Notes under the pieces: model-generated
Seen by the model: only the letters and a program-made list of their open reading frames with translations
Database searches by the model: none
Told to the model about the DNA's origin: nothing
Translations under genes and position numbers: made by a program
Source of the DNA: Oscillospiraceae bacterium
Lineage (GTDB): Bacteria > Bacillota_A > Clostridia > Oscillospirales > Oscillospiraceae
DNA: 5,198 nucleotides
NCBI GenBank assembly: GCA_902789835.1
Contig: CADAPN010000250.1
Coordinates: forward strand, 1 to 5,198
Reading direction: 5' to 3'
Shown here: positions 1 through 4,115 of the stretch, piece by piece
Numbering within the stretch: position 1 is the stretch's first letter
Layout of the letters: every line of letters begins with the position of its first letter

Positions 1-12
1 CGCTCCGCTCTT

Positions 13-92
13 CGTCCTCCAGTACAGAGTTCTCCGGTCCTCCTTCGTCGTTCCGGCGAACTCAGTACTTCCGTCCGCCTCGCTCCGCTCAA
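13..92. repeat. 80-nt hairpin element, copy 1
   Basis: This hairpin has 17-nt arms at 21-37 and 53-69 that pair at 15 of 17 positions around a 15-nt loop. The flanks (cgtcctccagta on the left, acttccgt then cgctccgctcaa on the right) and the loop start tccggtcctcc recur in a second 80-nt copy at 424-503. The six-nucleotide middle of each arm differs between the copies while pairing is kept. The function and the relevant strand are unknown. The element starts close to the window edge, so the array may continue to the left. Confidence 0.75.
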
Positions 93-170
93 ACTCCTGA
101 GCGGGGATTTTTCTTTTTCCCGTTCGCTTCGCTCCGGATTATCTTGTCGCTCCGCATCGTCCTGCGCTCT

Positions 171-223
171 GGCTGATTCTGTTTGACCTGGCTCGTGCCT
201 CGCTTGCCCAAACAGAATCAGCC
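171..223. repeat. Large hairpin, 15-bp perfect stem
   Basis: The arms ggctgattctgtttg (171-185) and its exact reverse complement (209-223) enclose a 23-nt loop. The loop contains ggctcgtgcctcgcttg, which resembles the loop of the hairpin at 308-365, so these two form a second hairpin type in the same array. There is no U-tract on either side, so it is not a simple intrinsic terminator. The role is unknown. Confidence 0.7.
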
Positions 224-307
224 GCCGCTCCGGCCTTCGCTTCGCTCCACGAGGGGGTCAGCGGTAGGGCTCGCCGCTGCCGGCTCGGCCCGCTCCCGCT
301 CCCTTCC

Positions 308-365
308 GGAGACTAATTCGCGCAGCCGCAGCTCGTTCCTCGCTGTTCGGCGCGAATTAGTCTCC
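308..365. repeat. Large hairpin, 16-bp perfect stem
   Basis: The arms ggagactaattcgcgc (308-323) and its exact reverse complement (350-365) enclose a 26-nt loop that contains agctcgttcctcgctgttcg. The loop is similar to that of the hairpin at 171-223, whereas the stem sequence is unrelated to the other stems. No T-run follows on either strand. The role is unknown. Confidence 0.7.
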
Positions 366-423
366 TCCAGTTCGCTCCCGCAGCCCGGCCTTTGCAGGCT
401 CGCCTTTGTTCCGCTCCGCGTGG

Positions 424-503
424 CGTCCTCCAGTAATCTGCTCTCCGGTCCTCCTGCGTCGGCCCGGGGAGCAGATTACTTCCGTTCGCCCCGCTCCGCT
501 CAA
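424..503. repeat. 80-nt hairpin element, copy 2
   Basis: This is a paralogue of the element at 13-92 and has exactly the same length. The arms at 432-448 and 464-480 pair at 16 of 17 positions, and the exception is a G-U-compatible pair on one strand. Compared with copy 1, the left arm reads agta-atctgc-tctccgg instead of agta-cagagt-tctccgg. The right arm changed correspondingly to gcagat, so the stem has covaried while the flanks and loop start stayed constant. Confidence 0.75.
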
Positions 504-780
504 TCGTCAGGGAAATTCTCCGCTCGCTCCACATCGAGCGCGCCCCTGGGCATCCTCGGAAGCGGCGTGCGTGACGGTACCCCGGCGGCTGCGCAACGGG
601 GGAAAGCGCAGCACGCCTTGTACGCTCCATTGCCGCCTAACGTTGTTCAGCGCGCCCTCCGTATCGCTCGCTGCCTTGAACCACTGGTCTTCCTGCCTGC
701 AAGGGGAGACAGCTGTTAAGCAACGCGGCGGCTGTCCCGCATATGGAGAAAGACAGCTCGCCGCGGTGGGGGGCGTCTAA
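504..780. other. Non-coding GC-rich stretch with two further hairpins
   Basis: No convincing gene is seen here; open frames exist only because the sequence is GC-rich and they lack ribosome sites. Two hairpins are visible. In the first, gctgcgc (588-594) pairs with gcgcagc (606-612) and is nested inside ggcgtg (564-569) with cacgcc (612-617). In the second, cgcggcggctgtc (724-736) pairs with gacagctcgccgcg (752-765) with one bulged base. They could belong to a long structured RNA that includes the upstream hairpins, but no promoter of matching strength was found for it. Confidence 0.45.
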
Positions 781-796
781 CCGTTGCACAATCTAC

Positions 797-825
797 TTGC
801 AAAGAACCGGTACTTATGTTAACAT
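797..825 (+). promoter_or_regulatory. Putative promoter of the small hydrophobic ORF
   Basis: A TTGCAA box (797-802) and a TAACAT box (820-825) are separated by 17 nt, with an extended -10 TGT at 817-819. A competing -10 is CATAAT at 823-828. Transcription would begin near 832, giving a roughly 60-nt leader that starts about acaagcaagggtactgc. The match to consensus is moderate and clearly weaker than that of the opposing promoter at 1040-1067, as expected where an antitoxin RNA is in excess over a toxin mRNA. Confidence 0.5.
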
Positions 826-868
826 AATCCACAAGCAAGGGTACTGCATAACGGCCGGCGGTTAGTCA

Positions 869-887
869 CACCACCCGAGAGGGGGTG
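869..887 (+). promoter_or_regulatory. Hairpin sequestering the ribosome binding site
   Basis: CACCACCC (869-876) pairs with GGGGGTG (881-887) with one bulged A and a GAGA loop, which fits the GNRA tetraloop pattern. The paired GGGGGTG is the Shine-Dalgarno region of the ATG at 893. Folding would therefore hide the ribosome site, a common device in type I toxin mRNAs. Confidence 0.5.
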
Positions 888-892
888 AGGCG

Positions 893-976
893 ATGCCTAT
901 TACTGTGACGTTTCATATCTTCGGATATGTGATTACGCTCCATGTAAAAAGCGAAAACCGCCACCCCGGCAGGTGA
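893..976 (+). CDS. 27-residue hydrophobic peptide, candidate type I toxin
   Basis: The ORF has 27 codons and starts at ATG 893, just after a GAGGGGGTGA ribosome site. The protein begins MPITVTFHIFGYVITLHV and ends in a charged tail, KSENRHPGR. A short hydrophobic stretch followed by a basic tail is the usual build of small membrane-active toxins of type I systems. The context supports this: the stop codon lies inside a terminator hairpin shared with a convergent antisense RNA driven by a near-perfect promoter, and the ribosome site is folded into a hairpin. The peptide is shorter than Fst or TxpA and I cannot assign it to a named family. Toxicity is inferred from architecture only; the alternative is an unrelated small ORF over a regulatory RNA. 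Confidence 0.55.
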   Translation: MPITVTFHIFGYVITLHVKSENRHPGR

Positions 977-983
977 CGGTTTT
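945..983 (-). terminator. Intrinsic terminator of the antisense RNA
   Basis: Arms aaaaccgccacc (954-965) and ggtgacggtttt (972-983) form a 12-bp stem around a 6-nt loop. On the minus strand every position pairs, with one G-U, and the stem is followed by cgcttttt. On the plus strand one pair is a C-A mismatch and the downstream T-run is poor. The hairpin therefore ends the minus-strand RNA best and may also stop the toxin mRNA inefficiently. Confidence 0.75.
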
Positions 984-1033
984 CATCGTAAAACTTTAAC
1001 CAATAGGGGCTAACCGCTAGTCGCAGTACCCTT
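945..1033 (-). ncRNA. Candidate antisense antitoxin RNA, about 90 nt
   Basis: A strong minus-strand promoter (1040-1067) predicts a start near 1033, and a terminator with a T-run ends near 945. The RNA would begin about acacaagggtactgc and would be complementary to the last third of the small ORF plus the downstream region. It contains no ORF with a ribosome site. Its size, convergence and overlap match antitoxin RNAs of the Fst/par and TxpA/RatA type. The 5' end and the function are predictions. Confidence 0.6.
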
Positions 1034-1039
1034 GTGTTT

Positions 1040-1067
1040 ATTATAGCAGACTGTTGTTTCTTGTCAA
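1040..1067 (-). promoter_or_regulatory. Strong minus-strand promoter of the antisense RNA
   Basis: On the minus strand a perfect TTGACA (1062-1067) and a perfect TATAAT (1040-1045) are separated by 16 nt, with TGC just before the -10 box (extended -10). This is among the best sigma-A-type promoters in the window, and the first transcribed sequence leads directly into the antisense RNA and its terminator. Confidence 0.85.
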
Positions 1068-1374
1068 GAACATTGTGGAAGAAAAAGAGAGTGACCCTTC
1101 CGCACCTATCTGATCCGGGCAGCCCTCCGACCGGCCGGATCTCCTGAAGCTCCGACACCTTTTCAGCGGTGTGACCCGCAGTGTCGGATTCACGCCGGGG
1201 CGTGCGACTGCTGCTATGCGACCCGCTCCGCTCCCGCATCTGCTGGTCTGCACATCAGGTGTATTGCTGCAGGAGTTGGCTGTATCAACCTGCCATGAAA
1301 TCAGCTGATTCGTATATGTCATTAATGCAATGATTACTTCCCCATTCCGAGGCAAATTGATACAAGTACACGAT
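1068..1374. other. Non-coding stretch with short hairpins
   Basis: No supported gene. Visible inverted repeats are gatccgg/ccggatc (1112-1118, 1135-1141), tccgacac/gtgtcgga (1151-1158, 1181-1188) and cacgc/gcgtg (1191-1195, 1200-1204). Open frames crossing the stretch on the minus strand run into the antisense RNA and have no ribosome site. Confidence 0.4.
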
Positions 1375-1423
1375 GAACCCAGGCTGAACCCAAAAACAGT
1401 CTGGGTTCGCTATCGTTGGGTTC
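1375..1423. repeat. Nested inverted repeats of gaaccca
   Basis: Two copies of gaaccca (1375-1381, 1386-1392) are followed by two copies of the reverse complement tgggttc (1402-1408, 1417-1423). The inner extension gaacccag/ctgggttc gives an 8-bp stem. The symmetric four-half-site layout fits a protein-binding or recombination site. It lies just downstream of the terminator of the minus-strand regulator gene. Confidence 0.5.
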
Positions 1424-1446
1424 AAGCCCTCAAACGATTGCGCATA

Positions 1447-1487
1447 CAGGCAGAGAAAGAGCGCCTTTTCACGGAGAAGAGGCGCTC
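1447..1487 (-). terminator. Terminator downstream of the membrane XRE gene
   Basis: Arms gagcgcct (1459-1466) and aggcgctc (1480-1487) pair perfectly, with three more pairs possible beyond one mismatch. On the minus strand a pyrimidine tract, tttctctgcct, follows. The hairpin is 78 nt beyond the present stop codon (1568), but only about 30 nt beyond the stop (1518) of the reading frame that a one-base frameshift would restore. Confidence 0.6.
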
Positions 1488-1567
1488 AAAGTATTCAGAT
1501 TGATAAACTGGAATTTGTTACTCTGTCCGCTTCTTATTTTCATCAGTCAAAAAGTAGCGAATAAACA

Positions 1568-2497
1568 TTATCCCCAACAAAATGATAATTGCCTCGAAAA
1601 CATAAAATAGTCCACATAATAAGTGCCAAGAATACCCTCAAGCTCATTGTCCTGTATTTCGACTCCGTTCTGGAAATACTTAAAATGATAGGTATCGATT
1701 GTAACGCCATTTTCAATTTTGGTAAAAGTTAAGAACGGTGAGCCGGTATATTTCAATTTGTAAATTAATTCGGAATCGTCTACCGTCTGGTTGCTTCCGG
1801 GGACTTCTTTTACCCCGCAGATTCCGTATGCATCAATGGGCAAATCACTCGCACAGAATGTTACACAATAGTCCGTCTTTCCCTCTGTTATCTTGGTCCC
1901 ATTGATCCATCTGCAACCAGAATCTTCACAACTTATCATTCTATAATTACCGAAGATACCTTTTTCAAGGCACGCCAATCCACATGCACCCGGATACTCG
2001 TTTTCTTCATACAGAACATACAGCCGATTGTTGATTGCCTGCCTTTCTAAAACATCTGCATTAACTTCATCCGCGAAATGGTATTCATTGATAGCTTTTT
2101 CAAGATCAGCGGTGGAATCGACAGAGACACTATATTCATAGTTATACAAACCAACAACACCCACCAGCATAATGACTGCTGACAAAATTGCCCCAACTAT
2201 TTTACGAACATGGCTCTTGTTGTTTACAAGCAAAATCATATTCTGAGCCATAGCAGTAACTTGTTTTTTAGGGACACTATCTCCAGAAATTCGTTCCGCG
2301 CCAAGTAATTCCGCTACATTGATTTCCAAAACTTCACAGATGACAGGAAGCAGTGAATAATCCGGCATGGTCTTGCCTGTTTCCCAACGAGAAACTGATT
2401 TCTGGCTTACACCGAGTTTTTCAGCGAGCTGTTCCTGTGTTAATCCCTTCTCTTTGCGAATATCTTTGATGAAAGAGCCTATTTTTTCCAGATTCAT
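1568..2497 (-). CDS. Membrane-anchored XRE-family regulator, C-terminus probably frameshifted
   Basis: The 309-residue protein starts at ATG 2497, chosen because AAAGGAGG (2505-2512) lies 7 nt upstream; the open frame extends further up without a ribosome site. Residues 6-65 form a Cro/C1-type HTH (LTQEQLAEKLGVSQKSVSRW, then ETGKTMPD). A transmembrane helix spans about 99-118, and a roughly 190-residue Cys-rich outer domain follows (CGLAC, SCEDSGC, YCVTFC). This build suggests an anchored sensor-regulator of unknown signal. After ...YYVDYF the frame ends in FCWG. The neighbouring frame instead reads YVFEAIIILLGIMFIRYFL plus a charged tail and stops at 1518, so one T appears lost from the T4 tract (1604-1607). 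The intact protein would have about 326 residues. The gene is more AT-rich than its surroundings, which suggests separate acquisition. Confidence 0.85.
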   Translation of the reverse strand: MNLEKIGSFIKDIRKEKGLTQEQLAEKLGVSQKSVSRWETGKTMPDYSLLPVICEVLEINVAELLGAERISGDSVPKKQVTAMAQNMILLVNNKSHVRKIVGAILSAVIMLVGVVGLYNYEYSVSVDSTADLEKAINEYHFADEVNADVLERQAINNRLYVLYEENEYPGACGLACLEKGIFGNYRMISCEDSGCRWINGTKITEGKTDYCVTFCASDLPIDAYGICGVKEVPGSNQTVDDSELIYKLKYTGSPFLTFTKIENGVTIDTYHFKYFQNGVEIQDNELEGILGTYYVDYFMFSRQLSFCWG

Positions 2498-2510
2498 ACA
2501 AGAACCTCCT

Positions 2511-2563
2511 TTCGTGTTTACCTGTATTATTATGTCTGAAGGCAATAATGTACAGGACACGAA
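2511..2563 (-). promoter_or_regulatory. Upstream dyad (candidate operator) and weak promoter
   Basis: TTCGTGT-tta-CCTGTA (2511-2526) is mirrored by TACAGG-ACACGAA (2551-2563), giving 13-nt arms with a 3-nt offset. The dyad lies directly upstream of the ribosome site of the membrane XRE gene. On the minus strand TGTACA (2549-2554) and TAATAA (2527-2532), 16 nt apart, could be its promoter, inside the dyad. Autoregulation by the XRE protein is an inference. Confidence 0.45.
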
Positions 2564-2628
2564 GTGAGTATTAGTGTTTTAAGCATACAACTTAAATCTT
2601 CTGCTTGCGAAAGATACTTTGTTTTGCT

Positions 2629-2668
2629 TCAGATGAGAAAAGCGCCTCACTACAGGGGTGAGACGCTT
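2629..2668 (-). terminator. Terminator of the truncated recombinase gene
   Basis: Arms aagcgcctcac (2640-2650) and gtgagacgctt (2658-2668) form an 11-bp stem with one G-U on the minus strand and a 7-nt loop. TTTTCTCATC follows on the minus strand. It sits 15 nt after the recombinase stop codon (2683-2685). Confidence 0.75.
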
Positions 2669-2682
2669 CTCCCGCAACGGTT

Positions 2683-2859
2683 TTATACCTCAATCTCCAT
2701 CCCGCAGGTCAGCCGGAAGACGATCCGGTCCTTGCTGTGCACCGTCATGCTGTCCACCAGTCCGGCCCACAGGCTCTCGTCGAACTCGGTGATGAGCTCC
2801 GGCAGTTCCTTTACGCTCTCGATGAACCGCTCGATCTTCCTGCGCAGTTGCTGCCCACT
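2683..2859 (-). pseudogene. C-terminal remnant of a large serine recombinase
   Basis: The minus-strand frame reads GQQLRRKIERFIESVKELP, then ELITEFDESLWAGLVD and ends DRIVFRLTCGMEIEV before TAA. I recognise this from memory as the C-terminal end of clostridial recombinase-family (resolvase/Tn4451-type) proteins, in which an arginine/lysine-rich helix is followed by a conserved DEXLW..LVD..TV segment. Full proteins are about 500 residues, but only about 58 recognisable residues remain. The catalytic N-terminal domain with its serine, and the zinc-ribbon region, are absent. The frame stays open to about 2925 without resembling the family, has no start codon with a ribosome site, and runs into the repeat element at 2889-2981. 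It is best read as a decayed or truncated copy that kept its terminator. Confidence 0.75.
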
Positions 2860-2888
2860 CCCTTCGTCAGAGTGTGGAGCGGGGGAGT

Positions 2889-2981
2889 GTGAAGGTCGTG
2901 CAGCTCTATTCCATATATCCCTTTTATACCATTATTTTCTTCTATAAGGAAGGTTATAGAGATGACCTGCACGACCTGCAC
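2889..2981. repeat. Constant-core, variable-arm element A
   Basis: Outer arms gtgaaggtcgtgcag (2889-2903) and ctgcacgacctgcac (2967-2981) pair at 14 of 15 positions. An inner pair, ctctat/atagag, continues the stem. The AT-rich core, with TATA, CCC, ATTATTTT and CTATAAGG in that order, is shared with element B (3100-3195), but the arm sequences are unrelated to those of B. It adjoins the recombinase remnant. It could be a structured RNA, a DNA site opened by a replication or recombination protein, or an unusual repeat; the strand is unknown. Confidence 0.7.
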
Positions 2982-3099
2982 ACAAATTTAGCCATATGTC
3001 AATCTGACCCGTTTTTGCCTGCCCCTGATGCCCGGCGTCTCCCCGCCGGAAACGCCTTTTCTCCCGCCGGTCGCAAGACCCTGAAACGTCATCTTCATC
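2982..3099. other. Spacer between elements A and B
   Basis: These 118 nt separate the two palindromic elements and contain no well-supported gene. On the minus strand a 36-codon frame (ATG 3098 to stop 2988) has GAGGTG six bases upstream, inside the arm of element B. I do not recognise its product, so it is left as a possibility. Confidence 0.3.
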
Positions 3100-3195
3100 C
3101 ATGACACCTCTGCCATCTGTTTCCTATAACCCCTCTATATCCCATTATTTTTGCCTATAAGGGATTTCATGGAAAGACCTGACAGAGGTGTCATG
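3100..3195. repeat. Constant-core, variable-arm element B
   Basis: Outer arms catgacacctctg (3100-3112) and cagaggtgtcatg (3183-3195) are perfectly complementary over 13 nt. An inner pair, tttcc/ggaaa, occupies the place held by ctctat/atagag in element A. The core shares the order TATA, CCC, ATTATTTT and CTATAAGG with A. gacctg precedes the right arm in B and overlaps its first bases in A. So the core is conserved and two helices have changed with pairing preserved. The role is unknown. Confidence 0.7.
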
Positions 3196-3430
3196 TTTTA
3201 TCTGTGGAAAAGCCTTGGACGTCGACCTGTTTTCCTGGTCACGGTCAAGAATAAAGCACCTTGACTTATATTTCGCTCCCTTGTTTTCACGTCACACCGG
3301 CGCGATTTCTCATCGCGCGTTCTCCGAAGCCGAGCCACTCTGCCATAAGTCTCCGCCAGCCAATTTCACGGTAAAACGCGGACCTTATCCTGCTTTCTCG
3401 CGTCGCCTCGACAGCATACACGCACCCGAA
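3196..3430. other. Apparently non-coding stretch
   Basis: No supported gene or promoter was found. The only clear structure is a small perfect hairpin, gcgcgat/atcgcgc (3300-3306, 3312-3318), with a 5-nt loop and no T-run. An open frame on the plus strand lacks a ribosome site and a recognisable product. Confidence 0.4.
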
Positions 3431-3487
3431 TAAAGAAAAACAAAACCACCGATTCCCCAGGTCGTTCTCCTGTTTGAATCGGTGGTT
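3431..3487 (-). terminator. Terminator of the XRE repressor gene
   Basis: Arms aaccaccgattc (3444-3455) and gaatcggtggtt (3476-3487) form a perfect 12-bp stem, with an inner cagg/cctg pair in the loop. On the minus strand TTTTGTTTTTC follows, and the hairpin begins 9 nt after the stop codon at 3497. A shorter T-run on the plus side (cctttttgc) may make it bidirectional. Confidence 0.9.
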
Positions 3488-3496
3488 CCTTTTTGC

Positions 3497-3931
3497 TTAT
3501 TCTTCGCCGCCGATCCTGCTGATCCGGATGCTCCCGGAGTAGGCACCGGCCAGACTCAGCGCCCCGTCAGAACGGCAGCGCTCATACTCTACCCGGATGA
3601 TGGCTTCCACGGCGCGGCGCCCAAATTCATCCAGACGTGCGTACTTCAGTGCGTACTCGGTCAGGTCGTCTTCCACCTGGGAGAGAGACGGATCTGTCTC
3701 TTCCTCTTCCGACATATGATAGGGTGTCTGATCATCAGAAGACCCCATGACATAGTCAATCCGGCGATCAAAGAGAGAGCAGATATTGTCTATCATCTCA
3801 AAATTCGGGCTTCTCTTCCCGGTTTCCCACATGGCTACGGTACCACTGGCTACACCGAGTTTTTCCGCCAGCTGGACCTGCGTCATCCCATGCTCTTTCC
3901 GAAGCTGCTTTAATCTTTCCTGAAAAGTCAT
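3497..3931 (-). CDS. XRE-family transcriptional repressor, likely element master regulator
   Basis: The 144-residue cytoplasmic protein starts at ATG 3931, preferred because GAGG lies 7 nt upstream; a GTG two codons earlier (3937) would sit almost on the ribosome site. Residues 3-62 form a Cro/C1-type HTH: helix RLKQLRKEHG, MTQVQLAEKLGV, then the recognition helix SGTVAMWETGKRSPN. A linker rich in Glu and Asp (EEEETDP, about 76-82) leads to a helical tail (LDEFGRRAVEAIIRVEYERC), probably for dimerisation. No membrane segment is seen. The gene is transcribed divergently from the excisionase-like gene across 184 nt that hold two strong promoters and palindromes. This matches phage and conjugative-element repressors that silence excision and replication. 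The inducing signal is not visible, and no peptidase domain is present, so a separate antirepressor or protease would be needed. Confidence 0.9.
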   Translation of the reverse strand: MTFQERLKQLRKEHGMTQVQLAEKLGVASGTVAMWETGKRSPNFEMIDNICSLFDRRIDYVMGSSDDQTPYHMSEEEETDPSLSQVEDDLTEYALKYARLDEFGRRAVEAIIRVEYERCRSDGALSLAGAYSGSIRISRIGGEE

Positions 3932-3960
3932 ACTCACACCTCGTTCTATAATGTGAGAAT

Positions 3961-3989
3961 AATATAACAGAACGAATGGGTAAAGTCAA
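3961..3989 (-). promoter_or_regulatory. Promoter of the XRE repressor
   Basis: On the minus strand TTGACT (3984-3989), a 17-nt spacer and TATATT (3961-3966) with an extended -10 TGT point toward the repressor start at 3931. The -35 box is preceded by gctc, as in the opposing promoter, so both share gctcttgac. A taaaatatca copy (3999-4008) just upstream is the reverse complement of the -10 region of the rightward promoter. Confidence 0.8.
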
Positions 3990-4050
3990 GAGCAAAAGTA
4001 AAATATCATGCAATTGGTGAAAATAAAATAACATCTCGTGAAATATGCTC

Positions 4051-4079
4051 TTGACAAAACTCACGCAACGTGATATTTT
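4051..4079 (+). promoter_or_regulatory. Promoter and operator of the excisionase-primase operon
   Basis: TTGACA (4051-4056), a 17-nt spacer and TATTTT (4074-4079) form a near-consensus promoter. The spacer holds a perfect palindrome, TCACG-CAA-CGTGA (4061-4073), placed where a bound repressor would block RNA polymerase. Half-site-like copies occur at 4037-4041 (cgtga) and 4094-4098 (tcacg). The divergent XRE protein is the natural candidate to bind here. Confidence 0.75.
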
Positions 4080-4115
4080 ATACGCATCAATTCTCACGAA
4101 AGGAGAGATTCCGGA

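Noticed and set aside
1..503. Hairpin array as a CRISPR array
   Set aside because: Only two copies of each hairpin type exist, spacing is irregular, the stems differ in sequence, and no cas gene is present.
183..780. Long open frames on both strands of the GC-rich hairpin region (for example 183-719 and 406-780 plus, 313-630 minus)
   Set aside because: They read through hairpins and Ser/Arg/Pro-rich low-complexity sequence, lack ribosome sites and resemble no family; GC-rich sequence opens frames by chance.
913..1355. Minus-strand open frames of about 105 codons overlapping the toxin-like locus
   Set aside because: They run over the antisense promoter, the antisense RNA and its terminator in the same direction, and have no ribosome site. 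The RNA interpretation explains the sequence better.
1416..1440. tRNA T-arm-like gggttcaagccc that might mark an attachment site
   Set aside because: The stem is not properly paired, there is no acceptor or anticodon arm, and no second copy of the sequence was found in the window.
1330..1503. 57-codon plus-strand frame with a basic, coding-looking C-terminus (WVRYRWVQALKRL...)
   Set aside because: No ribosome site; it spans the gaaccca repeats and ends by translating the terminator hairpin of the opposite-strand gene.
1416..1610. 64-codon plus-strand frame
   Set aside because: It is antisense to the end of the membrane XRE gene and its terminator, without a ribosome site.
2564..2947. 127-codon plus-strand frame
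   Set aside because: It is the reverse-strand shadow of the recombinase remnant and its terminator, whose minus-strand frame is recognisable.
3188..3433. 81-codon plus-strand frame
   Set aside because: No ribosome site; it begins inside the arm of element B, crosses a hairpin, and has no recognisable product.
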